Source: Cognatilysobacter claricitrinus (GTDB taxonomy: Bacteria > Pseudomonadota > Gammaproteobacteria > Xanthomonadales > Xanthomonadaceae). Taken from it: 64,000 bases of DNA. A program made the translations under genes and the position numbers. The number at the start of each line of letters is the position of its first letter. Position 1 is the first letter of the stretch. The DNA is taken from positions 806,001 to 870,000 of the forward strand of contig NZ_BAAFZV010000002.1 in the NCBI RefSeq assembly GCF_045866565.1. The letters are read 5' to 3'. A model generated the notes under the pieces. The model searched no databases and was not told the DNA's origin. It was given only the letters and a program-made list of their open reading frames with translations. Of the stretch, positions 55,674-64,000 are shown piece after piece.

Positions 55674-56405
55674 ATGACGAAGAAGCTTGTCGCTGAATTC
55701 CTCGGCACGTTCTGGCTGGTTCTCGGCGGTTGCGGCAGCGCGGTGCTCGCCGCGAATTTCGGCGGCCCCGGCAACCCGCTCGGTATCGCCTTCGTCGGCG
55801 TGTCGCTCGCTTTCGGCCTGACCGTGCTGACCGGCGCCTACGCGTTCGGGCGTATTTCCGGCGGCCACTTCAATCCGGCGGTGAGCGCAGGACTGTGGGC
55901 GGGTGGGCGCTTTCCCGCATCGCAACTCGTGCCGTACTGGATCGCGCAGACACTCGGCGCGCTGATCGCAGGTTTCGTGCTGTACCAGATCGCGAGTGGG
56001 CAGGCGGGCTTCTCGATCGATCCGGACGCGGCCGGTGCGTTCGCCACGAATGGTTATGGCGACCGCTCGCCCGGCGGCTATTCGATGGCGGCCGCCGCAC
56101 TGTGCGAGTTCGTGCTGACTGCCATCTTCGTCATCGTGATCATGGGTTCGACGCAGCCGGCCGCGCCCGCAGCACTGGCGCCGGTCGCGATCGGCCTCGC
56201 ACTCACGCTCATCCACCTGGTCAGCATTCCGGTCACGAATACCTCGGTGAATCCGGCGCGTTCGACCGGCGTCGCGGTGTTCGTAGGCGGGCCGGCGCTC
56301 GCGCAGCTCGCGTTCTTCTGGATCGTGCCGATCCTCGGCGGTGTCGCGGGTGGCGCGCTGTATCGCTGGCTCGGTCGCGAAGGCGAGATCGCACCGCCTC
56401 CGTAA
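55674..56405 (+). CDS. aqpZ: Aquaporin Z
   Basis: Inner-membrane water channel. The 243-residue MIP-family protein has six transmembrane segments, both NPA boxes (GGHFNPAVSAGLW near residue 62 and TSVNPARSTGVAV near 190), and the Arg of the selectivity filter directly after the second NPA. MTKKLVAEFLGTFWLVLGGC is the typical AqpZ start, after CAGGAG. Monocistronic; converges with the SulP gene. Confidence 0.95.
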   Translation: MTKKLVAEFLGTFWLVLGGCGSAVLAANFGGPGNPLGIAFVGVSLAFGLTVLTGAYAFGRISGGHFNPAVSAGLWAGGRFPASQLVPYWIAQTLGALIAGFVLYQIASGQAGFSIDPDAAGAFATNGYGDRSPGGYSMAAAALCEFVLTAIFVIVIMGSTQPAAPAALAPVAIGLALTLIHLVSIPVTNTSVNPARSTGVAVFVGGPALAQLAFFWIVPILGGVAGGALYRWLGREGEIAPPP

Positions 56406-56426
56406 GTCACGATCGTCGACTTGGCG

Positions 56427-58124
56427 TCATTCGTCCTCGTCGACGACTCGTACCACGTGCTGATCGGGCAGCTCATCCCAGGCTTCTATCGCGTCGGCCA
56501 CGGTCGGGAATATCCGCTCGGCCCCGAAGCGCGCGTACAGCGGCGAGCGCCGCACGATCTCCAGGACGTCCGGGCTCATCGCCGCCAGCCACACCTCGGT
56601 GCCGGCGGCGCGTTGCTTGGCTTCCGCATCGGCGAGCGCGAGCAGCGCGGTGTATTCGATGTCGAACACCGCGCGCAGGTCGAGCACGATCACACGCGGC
56701 CGGTTGCGGGCCAGCAGCGGTTGGATGAGCTGGCCGAAATATGCGGCATTGCCGAAGAACAGCCGGCCTTCGGGGCGCAGCACCAGCAGCCCCGGCACGT
56801 CTTCGTCGGTGGGATTGCGGTCCGACGGCGGGCGGAAGCGTCGCGTGCCAGGCTTTCTTCGCAGTACGTGCAAGCGCGGGTGCAACGCCTGGTAGGCAAG
56901 CGACATCACCGACACGATGATCGCGACGACGATGCCGCGCAGCGCGCCCATCGCCACGACGCCGACCAGCGCCACCAGCGCCCAGATGAATTCGGTGCGG
57001 CGCACCGCGCGGATCGCGGCGAACTCCTTGACGTTGATGAGCGTGGCGGCGAACACCACGGCTATCGCGGCCAGCGTCGCCTTCGGCACGTCCTGAAGCA
57101 GCGGCCCGAGCCACAGCATCGCGCCGAGTGCGATCAGCGACGCGAACAGCCCGGCGAGCTGCGAACGCGCACCGGCGCGAACGTTGACCAGTGTCGCGCT
57201 GGCGGCGCCCGTCGCGGGCATGCAACCGAAGAACGCGCCCGCGGCATCCGCAATGCCAAGTGCGCGCAGTTCGACATCGGGAGCGGGGTAGGGCTCGCCC
57301 GCGCTCACCACAGCCTGCCCCGCGGTGAGCGACTGGATGAAACTCATCAGCGCGATTCCCATCGCGGCAGGCCAGAGTTCGATGACGAGGCGCAGGTCGG
57401 GAAGCACGATGGAGGGCAGGCCGCTTGGAACCTGTCCGACCACCTCCACGCCCATGCGGTCGAGATTGAACGCGATCACCGCGGCAGTGCTGAGCACCAC
57501 CGCGAGCAGCGGCGCGGGCAGGCGCGGATACCGGCGCTGAAGCGCGACGAGCAGGACGACTGTCGACGCGCCGAGCACGAGCGTCATCACCGACGTCTGC
57601 GGCAGCGACCTCACCAGCGACACGAGCTGCTCGAGGCGGCCATCGCCCTGCGGGTGCAGCCCGAAAAGGCGCGGCAGCTGTTCGCTCAGCACGACGACCG
57701 CGATGCCGGCGCGGAAGCCGGTCAATACAGGGGCGGAAATGAAGTTTGCGAGGAAGCCGAAACGCAACGCTGCTGCGATCAGCAGCATCGCCCCGGTCAG
57801 CAGCGTAAGCGTGGCCGATGCGCGCATCAGTGCTTCGCCCGTATGGAACGGCGCGAGCGCGATCAGTGCGGAACCCGTCAGCATCGCGACGGTCGCACTA
57901 CTACTCACGCTCAATGTGCGCGACGTGCCGAACAACGCATAGACGAGCATCGGCACGAACGCGGTGTACAGGCCGACGTAGGCGGGCAGGCCCGCCAGTG
58001 CCGCGTAGGCGAGCGTCTGCGGAAGCACGACGGCTGCCGTCGTAACGCCGGCGATCACGTCCTGCCGCAGCCACCGCACGCGGTAGTCGCGCCAACTGCC
58101 AAACAGGGTCGTTGCGCGATTCAC
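56427..58124 (-). CDS. SulP-family anion transporter with STAS domain
   Basis: A 565-residue transporter of the SLC26/SulP family, whose bacterial members carry sulfate, bicarbonate or dicarboxylates. The membrane core begins WLRQDVIAGVTTAAVVLPQT and AYAALAGLPAYVGLYTAFVP, with LTGFRAGIAVVVLSEQLPRL further on. The C-terminal STAS domain has RLFFGNAAYFGQLIQPLL and VIVLDLRAVFDIEYTALLAL. Substrate cannot be told. It lies 116 bases downstream of the OprD-type gene on the same strand and could belong to that transcript. Confidence 0.92.
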   Translation of the reverse strand: MNRATTLFGSWRDYRVRWLRQDVIAGVTTAAVVLPQTLAYAALAGLPAYVGLYTAFVPMLVYALFGTSRTLSVSSSATVAMLTGSALIALAPFHTGEALMRASATLTLLTGAMLLIAAALRFGFLANFISAPVLTGFRAGIAVVVLSEQLPRLFGLHPQGDGRLEQLVSLVRSLPQTSVMTLVLGASTVVLLVALQRRYPRLPAPLLAVVLSTAAVIAFNLDRMGVEVVGQVPSGLPSIVLPDLRLVIELWPAAMGIALMSFIQSLTAGQAVVSAGEPYPAPDVELRALGIADAAGAFFGCMPATGAASATLVNVRAGARSQLAGLFASLIALGAMLWLGPLLQDVPKATLAAIAVVFAATLINVKEFAAIRAVRRTEFIWALVALVGVVAMGALRGIVVAIIVSVMSLAYQALHPRLHVLRRKPGTRRFRPPSDRNPTDEDVPGLLVLRPEGRLFFGNAAYFGQLIQPLLARNRPRVIVLDLRAVFDIEYTALLALADAEAKQRAAGTEVWLAAMSPDVLEIVRRSPLYARFGAERIFPTVADAIEAWDELPDQHVVRVVDEDE

Positions 58125-58240
58125 CGTGCGTCGCCGCCGTGGCGCCGGACACCCGCCGATTCGCGACGGCGGACGCCATGCAGGACGCCGCGATCACCCC
58201 ATCCGCAATGACGCGGGACGGCGACCACGGCGTCGGGCCG

Positions 58241-59722
58241 TCAGAGCGACGGCGGGTCGTAATAGATCATCACGCGCAGGTCGCGCAGGTCCTGGCTGGC
58301 GGGGTCGTCCTGCGCCACCTGGCCATACCGCAGGCGGACCATCAGACCCTTCAGCGCGCCTTCCGGCACGTTCCACTGCAGGTTGAGGTCGGACTCCTGC
58401 CTCGAGAACTGGCCCGGCGCGTCAGGCGTGCTGCCGTTGACGTACAGCGCGTACATGCTCAGGCCTTTCACGCTGGCGAAGTTGTAGCCGGCGCGCACCA
58501 TCCACGCATCCTCGCCGTCCCGGTTGAAATCCTCGACCTGCACGCTCGTGTAACCCGGATAACCGCTCCACGGGTTCTGCATGTTGGTGTCGCCACGCGC
58601 ACTGGTGAGCGCGGTGGTGAACAGTGCATTGTTCCAGGCCAACTCGGCCTTGCCGCCCCACTGGTGCGCCTTGAAATCACGGCCCTTCAGCAGGTTGTCG
58701 CCCGTGCTCTGCTGGTCGGAGTACTGCAGTGCGAAGGTGAGCTTGGTCTTGTCGGCGAGCTTGAGGTCGTATTTCCCTTCGGTATAGAAGATGTTGATGA
58801 TGTCGTTGCTGTAGTAGTCGATCAGGCCCAGCGACAGGCCCTTGTACTTGTAGTTCGCGCCGGTCGTGAACACGCCACGCTTCACGCCCGCCGGTGCGCC
58901 CGCGTCCTGCGCCATCGACACGAAATGGTCGGCGTTGCGTTCCTTGATCTCGTCGAAGTAGCCGGCGCCCCAGCGCACTTCCGGCAGGTCGCCGCCGCCG
59001 TGCAGGCCCTGGATCACCGCGGCCGTGAACGTGTTGGGCGACATGCGGCTGTCGTTGCGGTTGATGTACGGCGTGTCGAAGGTGCGTGCACCCACCGTGG
59101 CCTTGACGTCCTCGGTGAACAGGAATTCGCCGTAGAACTCGCCGAGTGCAACGTAGCCGTGCTGGCCCGGCTTGAGCAGCAGCGTGCCGTCCTTTTCTTC
59201 CGGCCCCCACAACTTGCCAGACGCGTAGATCGTCGAGCCGAACGAGAAATGGTCACGGAAGTAGCCGGTCTTGAAGCCGGCCGAGCCACCCAGCGCCCAC
59301 GCGCCGATTTCGCTGTCGTCGTACTTGGTGCGGTCGAGGTAGTAGGTGCGCAGCTGGACGTCGGCCTTCGTGTCCTCGAACGCCTTGCGCCGCGTTTCGC
59401 GCACCCATTCGGCGTGCGTCTTCGGGCCGAAGCTTTCCGACATCGGCGTCTGGCCCTGCTCGGTGGAGGAGGGCGGGCCTTCGCCGGTCGCCTCCTGGTT
59501 CTCTTCGATCGCGGGCTCGGTCGTGCCGGGCGTCGCGGCGCTCGCCTGCGGTTCGAGTGGCTGGGCGGCCAGCGTCATCGCATCGAGTTGCGCGGCACTC
59601 GTGTGCGTGGCGGCCGCGCCGCGCGCTTCGGCGGCGATCGCGGGCATCGACTGCAGCGCGCCCATCGCGGCCAGGGTGATTCCGATCGATCGGCACAGAC
59701 CGGCGTACGTATACATAGTCAT
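58241..59722 (-). CDS. OprD-family outer-membrane porin
   Basis: Substrate-specific 18-strand porin family; members take up basic amino acids, carboxylates or related solutes. The 493-residue precursor has a signal peptide (residues 1-31, ending MPAIAAEA) and an unusual Ala/Glu/Pro/Thr-rich insertion to about residue 95. The barrel follows, with LRTYYLDRTKYDDSEIGAWA, GGSAGFKTGYFRDHFSFG and the OprD hallmark NRNDSRMSPNTFTAAVIQG. The start ATG follows GGGAGG at good spacing and overlaps the stop of the small ORF upstream (ATGA). Linked to the antiporter and decarboxylase genes. Confidence 0.9.
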   Translation of the reverse strand: MTMYTYAGLCRSIGITLAAMGALQSMPAIAAEARGAAATHTSAAQLDAMTLAAQPLEPQASAATPGTTEPAIEENQEATGEGPPSSTEQGQTPMSESFGPKTHAEWVRETRRKAFEDTKADVQLRTYYLDRTKYDDSEIGAWALGGSAGFKTGYFRDHFSFGSTIYASGKLWGPEEKDGTLLLKPGQHGYVALGEFYGEFLFTEDVKATVGARTFDTPYINRNDSRMSPNTFTAAVIQGLHGGGDLPEVRWGAGYFDEIKERNADHFVSMAQDAGAPAGVKRGVFTTGANYKYKGLSLGLIDYYSNDIINIFYTEGKYDLKLADKTKLTFALQYSDQQSTGDNLLKGRDFKAHQWGGKAELAWNNALFTTALTSARGDTNMQNPWSGYPGYTSVQVEDFNRDGEDAWMVRAGYNFASVKGLSMYALYVNGSTPDAPGQFSRQESDLNLQWNVPEGALKGLMVRLRYGQVAQDDPASQDLRDLRVMIYYDPPSL

Positions 59723-59880
59723 GCGTCCTCCCGTCGCCCTTTGACGCGTCGGGCCGTCGGCGGACGGCCCTCCCGCTTCATGCGTCGTTCGTCCATGACC
59801 TCCACGCGATCACGCGCGGAGGTCACCGTCTTGACCGGCTTCTTTCGAGGCCGGTCCGTCGGCGGCCGCTCGACGATCAC
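59719..59880 (-). CDS. Candidate 53-residue basic protein between aspT-like and oprD-like genes
   Basis: A GTG codon overlapping the antiporter stop (GTGA) opens a 53-codon frame that ends in TGA overlapping the porin ATG (ATGA). The product is hydrophilic and strongly basic (starts VIVERPPTDRPRKKPVKTVT, ends KGRREDA) with no membrane segment. Third-position GC is high, about 80% by hand count, like coding DNA nearby. The precise 4-nt joints on both sides argue for a translated gene. The counter-argument is that random open frames are frequent at this GC. No family recognised. Confidence 0.5.
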   Translation of the reverse strand: MIVERPPTDRPRKKPVKTVTSARDRVEVMDERRMKREGRPPTARRVKGRREDA

Positions 59881-61580
59881 TGCGACAGCACCATCGCGAA
59901 GTAGCCGAACACGGTGTAGAGCACGCCCGATACCGCATAGCCCACCGGGAAGCCCACCCACGGCACGCTGCTGCCGATCTCCTTCGATGCCTCGCGTGCG
60001 GGGCCGGAATGCGAGCGCGAACCCGCCACGCCGCCCATCAACACCGCCGGGTTGATCTTGAAGATGTGGTAGCCGATCGCCCAGGTGATGAAGGGCGGAA
60101 TCGTGCTGGCGACGAAGCCGGCCAGGAAGATCTTGATCGCGATCGCGCCGGTGAGCTGCTCGAGCAGCGTGGCGCCGGCGTTGATGCCGACGATGGCGAT
60201 GAACGTGACCAGCCCGAGGTCTTCGAGGATGTTGCGCGCGGCGTTCGGCGTGCTGCCGAAGAAGCGCAGGCGCGACACGATCGACGACACCAGGATGCCC
60301 GACAGCAGCAGGCCACCCGCGTTGCCGAGGCCCACCGAGAAGTCACCCACCGGCACGTTGATCTTGCCGACAAGCAGGCCGAGCACCATGCCGCCCGACA
60401 GCGTCAGCAGGTCGGTCGACGTGCTCTGCCGCGCGACCTTGCCTAGCAGCTGGCCCGCCTTCTCGACGGCGCTCTTGAGCCCGGTCACGTACAGCACGTC
60501 GAAGCGCTTGATCAGCGTGTCCGCGCCCAGGGGAATCGCTTCGCCACTGCGTTCGATGCGGCTCACGCCGAGCTGGCCGGCGAAGTCGGTCTGCGCCAGC
60601 GAGCGCAGCGGCTTCTCGTCCATGGACTTCTCGGTGACGAGGATTTCCGCCTGGTCGAGCGCGATGTTGAGCGCGCGCGAATCCGGGATCTCCGCACCGA
60701 CGAGGCCAAGGTTCGAGGTCAGGTCTTCCAGGCGTCCGCCGAGCGCGATGACATCGCCCTGGCGCAGCACGATGTCCGGCGACGCGCCGAGCACGTCGTC
60801 GCCGCGCACCACGTTGACGATGCGGTACTGCGGATATGTCGAACGGAACTGCGCGATGCTCTGGCCGGCCGTGGTCGCGTTCTCGACGCGATACGCGCGA
60901 AGGCCACCCGGGCGATAACCGGTCAGGCCGGTGTCGTCGACATTGGCGACGCCGTGCTGCGCTTCGTACTGCTTCGCCGCGGCGCGTGCATCGACACCCC
61001 ACCAGCGCGGCAGGTACTTGCACACAAGGATGATGCCGACGGTGCCCCAGATGTAGGTCACGCCGTAACCCAGCGCGATCATCGCGGAGATCGCTTCCTT
61101 GCTGCTGCCGGCGGGGATCTTGTACGCGCCTTGGTCGACGGCCATCTCGGCGGTCCCGATCGCGGCGGACATCGTCTGCGAACCGGCAAGTACGCCACCG
61201 GCGGCGCCGGCCGGCAGATGGAATACCGGCCCTGCCATCAGCACGACCAGGCCAAGGCCGAGGAACGAGCAGATCACCGCGAGGATGGTGAACGTGATGC
61301 CATCCTTCTTCAGGCTGTTGAAGAAGGCCGGCCCGACGCGCAGGCCTACGCCGTACATGAAGAGGTAGTAGAAGAGCGACTTGGCGAAGTTGTCGAGTTG
61401 CAGCTTCACGCCGTAGGTCGAAGCCCACGTCGCGAGCGCCGCCCCCACCACGACGGCCGCGGCGACCATGCCGAGTCCGTAGCCCTTCACCGAGAACTTT
61501 CCGACCAGTACCGCCATGCCCACTGTCAGGAACAGCAGGATGTACGGGTTGTCGGCGAGGAACTGAAAGAACCCTTGCAT
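59877..61580 (-). CDS. AspT-family aspartate:alanine-type antiporter
   Basis: The AAEx family exchanges an amino acid for its decarboxylation product, generating proton motive force in AspT of Tetragenococcus. The 567-residue membrane protein has an N-terminal helix bundle (GAALATWASTYGVKLQLDNF; AGGVLAGSQTMSAAIGTAE). Two cytosolic TrkA-C-like domains occupy residues about 220-370 (SPDIVLRQGDVIALGGRLED; DTLIKRFDVLYVTGL). The second bundle has VAGSRSHSGPAREASKEIG. GGAGG precedes the ATG. It starts 27 bases after the decarboxylase stop, so the exchanger probably serves that enzyme's substrate/product pair. Confidence 0.9.
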   Translation of the reverse strand: MQGFFQFLADNPYILLFLTVGMAVLVGKFSVKGYGLGMVAAAVVVGAALATWASTYGVKLQLDNFAKSLFYYLFMYGVGLRVGPAFFNSLKKDGITFTILAVICSFLGLGLVVLMAGPVFHLPAGAAGGVLAGSQTMSAAIGTAEMAVDQGAYKIPAGSSKEAISAMIALGYGVTYIWGTVGIILVCKYLPRWWGVDARAAAKQYEAQHGVANVDDTGLTGYRPGGLRAYRVENATTAGQSIAQFRSTYPQYRIVNVVRGDDVLGASPDIVLRQGDVIALGGRLEDLTSNLGLVGAEIPDSRALNIALDQAEILVTEKSMDEKPLRSLAQTDFAGQLGVSRIERSGEAIPLGADTLIKRFDVLYVTGLKSAVEKAGQLLGKVARQSTSTDLLTLSGGMVLGLLVGKINVPVGDFSVGLGNAGGLLLSGILVSSIVSRLRFFGSTPNAARNILEDLGLVTFIAIVGINAGATLLEQLTGAIAIKIFLAGFVASTIPPFITWAIGYHIFKINPAVLMGGVAGSRSHSGPAREASKEIGSSVPWVGFPVGYAVSGVLYTVFGYFAMVLSQ

Positions 61581-61607
61581 GGCAGGCCTCCGTGAGCGAC
61601 GAGGTGC

Positions 61608-64000
61608 TTACTGCATCGAGGACGCGGACCACTTCGCGAGCACGTCGGGCTTCAGCAACTTGATGCCCTGTGCGGCGTGGTAGCCGTGGATTTCCTTGAC
61701 GTCGAGCTTGCGCATGAACGCAATCGTGTCGTCGGTGATGACCTGCCCCGGCACCATGATCGGGAAGCCGGGCGGGTAGGGGATGACGAAGTTCGCCGAC
61801 ACCATCTGCGGGCCGTCCTTCAACCGACGTTCGACCTCGTCGCTGTTGAGGCGCACGAACTCGCAGTTGTCCTCGTCGTAGGCCATGAAGAAGGCGGGGC
61901 GCATGTGGCCTTCGTTGCTGGCCGCGTTGGCGTCGTCACGGAACACGTCGTGGAACCGGCTGAAGTTCGGGAGGTCGGGCACGTCCGTCATCAGCGACGT
62001 GACGCGTGCGTCGAACTGCTGCTGGCCGGATTCGCCGCTGTCGGCCAGGCGTGCGTCGATCTCGCGCGAGAGATCCGCCAGCGCCTTGATCAGCAACGCC
62101 GCATCGCTGTGCGTGTTGTTGATGTTGGTCTGCACCAGGATGCTGTTGCGCGACGTCTTGTTGATCTGGATGTCGAAGCGCTCGGCCAGCATGCCCTTGA
62201 ACTGGGTGCCGTCGAACCCCGCCGCGCCGCAGATGACCGTGAGGCGCGTCGGATCGAGCGCGAACTCGTCGTTGTCCCACGCTTCCAGCGTGTCGGACCA
62301 CGAGGCGTTCGGCGGGCCGTAATCGGTGATGCCCGATTCGCGGAACTCCGCCGGGATCATGTCTTCCGGCGTCGCCACGCGGAAATACTTCGAGATGAGC
62401 GGATGCGTGTTGATCGTGCGACGCAGGCGGATCGCGAGGTCGGTCATCTGCATGGTCAGCGCGAAGCCTTCCAGCTCCATCTGCCGACGCGCGAGATCGA
62501 GCGATGCGATCAACTGCAGGTTGGGCGACGTCGACGTATGCGCGAAGAACGCTTCCTCGAACGGACCTTCGACCTTGTGGAAGTCGTCGTCCCACACCAG
62601 CATCATCGAGCCCTGGCGGAATGCCGACATCGACTTGTGCGTCGAGTTCGTCTGGTAGGCGCGGATGCGGACCTTGTCCGGGTCGGGCAGGCAGTGCGCT
62701 TCCAACAGCTCCCCGTCGCTGAGATCCGCATGCTTCGCCGCCCAGGCCTTGTACTCCTCCCGGTAGGCCTCGCTGCGGTATTTCTCCGACAGCGCCGCAG
62801 CGGCGCCCATCGCGGTGCGGCGACGGTGGAACGGGCTGAACCGCGCGAAGCCGAACCACGCTTCGTCCCACAGGAACACCAGGTCGGGCTTGATGGCGAG
62901 GCATTCCTCCATCACGCGCTTGGGGTTGTACATGTGGCCGTCGAACGTGCAGTTGGTCATGTCGATGACCTTGACGCGGTCGAGCTTGCCTTCCGCCTTG
63001 CAGTCCAGCAGCGCCTTCTTGATCGTGCGCAGCGGCACCGCCCCGTACATCGAATACTGCGTCAGGGGAAACGCTTCGACGTAGTAGGGCTGCGCGCCGC
63101 TGAGCACGAAGCCGTAGTGGTGCGACTTGTGGCAGTTGCGGTCGACGATCACGATGTCGCCCGGCTTGCAGATCGCCTGCACCACGATCTTGTTGGATGT
63201 CGATGTGCCGTTGGTGCCGAGATACGCGCGCTTGGCGCCGAACGCACGCGCCGTCGCCTCCATCATCTTCTTGATGTTGCCGGTAGGCTCCAGCAGGCTG
63301 TCGAGGCCGCCGGTGGTGGCCGACGACTCGGCGAACAGGATGTTGGTGCCGTAGAAGTGGCCCATGTCGCGGATCCAGTTCGATCCGAACACCGACTTGC
63401 CGCGTGCGATGGGCAATGCATGGAAGGTGCCGATCGGGCGCGTCGCGTACTTCTTCAGGTTGTCGAAGTAGGGCGTCTCGTAACGGTCCTTGATGCCATC
63501 GAGGATAGCCAGGTGCAGTTCCATCGGCTCTTCGACGTGATGGAACACGCGCCGGATCGGCGCGACTTCGTCGCTGCCGGCGAGCAGTTCCGGCGATCGA
63601 TCGGTGAGCAGGAACAGGTCGAGCTCGGGACGGAAGTTGCGCAGCCCGCGCGCAAGGCGCGTCGCCAGTGCACCGGGCGCGGCCGTGCCTTGTTCGACGT
63701 CGATATGGCGGCCGAGGTATGCCTTGAGGTCGGGCACTTGGTGCTTGGACGCGTACTGGAAGCCGTCGACGAGGATCACGCTCTGGATGTTCGAATTGAC
63801 CATCGCGGCAAGCGCGGCGTCTTCGAAGCTTCCGACGTGCACCGTCGTGTACTGGAATGCGTCGTCCGGGCGACGCAGTCGGCGCATCTCCTCGGCGGCG
63901 CGCGGCCATGTCGCCGCGTCCGTCGGCGTCACGATCAGCACTTCGAAATACGGACGGATCTGCGCGCCTACGACGTCGGGTGGCGCGCTGTCGAGCAACG
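61608..64000 (-). CDS. Orn/Lys/Arg-type PLP decarboxylase (N-terminus outside window)
   Basis: Fold-type I amino-acid decarboxylase of the large inducible class. At least 796 residues are visible; the upstream end runs off the window, so the TTG at 63998 is unlikely to be the true start. The N-terminal wing domain is followed by the PLP core: YLGTNGTSTSNKIVVQA, IVDRNCHKSHHYGFVLSG and FLWDEAWFGFARFSPF. The Schiff-base lysine is in TNSTHKSMSAFRQGSMM (visible residue 455, codon at 62634-62636). The C-terminal domain ends in ANFVIPYPPGFPIMVPGQ. The substrate among Arg, Lys, Orn or another amino acid is not decidable here. Followed by the antiporter gene. Confidence 0.9.
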   Translation of the reverse strand, partial: LLDSAPPDVVGAQIRPYFEVLIVTPTDAATWPRAAEEMRRLRRPDDAFQYTTVHVGSFEDAALAAMVNSNIQSVILVDGFQYASKHQVPDLKAYLGRHIDVEQGTAAPGALATRLARGLRNFRPELDLFLLTDRSPELLAGSDEVAPIRRVFHHVEEPMELHLAILDGIKDRYETPYFDNLKKYATRPIGTFHALPIARGKSVFGSNWIRDMGHFYGTNILFAESSATTGGLDSLLEPTGNIKKMMEATARAFGAKRAYLGTNGTSTSNKIVVQAICKPGDIVIVDRNCHKSHHYGFVLSGAQPYYVEAFPLTQYSMYGAVPLRTIKKALLDCKAEGKLDRVKVIDMTNCTFDGHMYNPKRVMEECLAIKPDLVFLWDEAWFGFARFSPFHRRRTAMGAAAALSEKYRSEAYREEYKAWAAKHADLSDGELLEAHCLPDPDKVRIRAYQTNSTHKSMSAFRQGSMMLVWDDDFHKVEGPFEEAFFAHTSTSPNLQLIASLDLARRQMELEGFALTMQMTDLAIRLRRTINTHPLISKYFRVATPEDMIPAEFRESGITDYGPPNASWSDTLEAWDNDEFALDPTRLTVICGAAGFDGTQFKGMLAERFDIQINKTSRNSILVQTNINNTHSDAALLIKALADLSREIDARLADSGESGQQQFDARVTSLMTDVPDLPNFSRFHDVFRDDANAASNEGHMRPAFFMAYDEDNCEFVRLNSDEVERRLKDGPQMVSANFVIPYPPGFPIMVPGQVITDDTIAFMRKLDVKEIHGYHAAQGIKLLKPDVLAKWSASSMQ

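Noticed and set aside
59796..59856. Two inverted repeats in the antiporter-porin gap that could be a terminator
   Set aside because: No T run follows on the minus strand, and the repeats fall inside the 53-codon frame that links the two genes. Termination there would contradict the overlap arrangement.

Overview
The window is a contiguous, very GC-rich, gene-dense stretch of core chromosome from a gammaproteobacterium of the order Xanthomonadales (Lysobacteraceae), most likely Lysobacter or a close relative. The evidence is gene order. Heat-shock genes hrcA-grpE-dnaK-dnaJ run into dapB, carAB, greA, rpfE, recJ, prfB and lysS, and then into a DSF quorum-sensing (rpf) cluster: rpfG, rpfC, rpfF, rpfB and the aconitase gene rpfA. 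That linkage is typical of Xanthomonas/Lysobacter chromosomes. I saw no rRNA, tRNA, insertion sequence, prophage or CRISPR array.

Layout. 0-5.2 kb: heat-shock operon with two heat-shock-sigma promoters and a TMEM175-type potassium channel gene between dnaK and dnaJ. 5.4-15.2 kb: a 2OG-Fe(II) oxygenase, dapB, carA/carB with a small conserved gene between them, greA, rpfE and recJ. 15.3-18.8 kb: a YkvA-like gene, prfB with its programmed +1 frameshift, and lysS. 18.8-27.8 kb: the DSF module, rpfG-rpfC forward, convergent with rpfF, rpfB and acnA/rpfA on the minus strand. 27.9-30.2 kb: nudJ-mnmA-hflD. 30.3-35.3 kb: clpS-clpA, infA, aat and a FemAB-like gene, containing most of an N-degron pathway. 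35.3-43.1 kb: trxB, ald, ftsK, lolA, a secreted unknown and rarA. 43.1-45.9 kb: a nucleotide-sugar dehydrogenase/epimerase pair with a small unknown gene. 46.0-47.6 kb: small genes including an HU-family protein.

From 48 kb onward the content is more accessory. A tight five-gene plus-strand run encodes a DUF3302 membrane protein, an HlyD-type adaptor, an outer-membrane efflux lipoprotein, a Ca2+/H+ antiporter and a potassium channel. A DUF3300/DUF2950 pair and an aquaporin follow. On the minus strand lie a SulP transporter and a compact unit made of an Orn/Lys/Arg-type decarboxylase (cut by the window end), an AspT-family antiporter, a candidate 53-residue basic protein joined to both neighbours by 4-nt overlaps, and an OprD-family porin. 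This looks like a porin-exchanger-decarboxylase route for amino-acid decarboxylation. It is the most interesting candidate system here; its substrate cannot be read from the sequence.

All functions are assigned by recognising motifs and gene order by eye. No database search or computation was run. Promoters and terminators are pattern matches.
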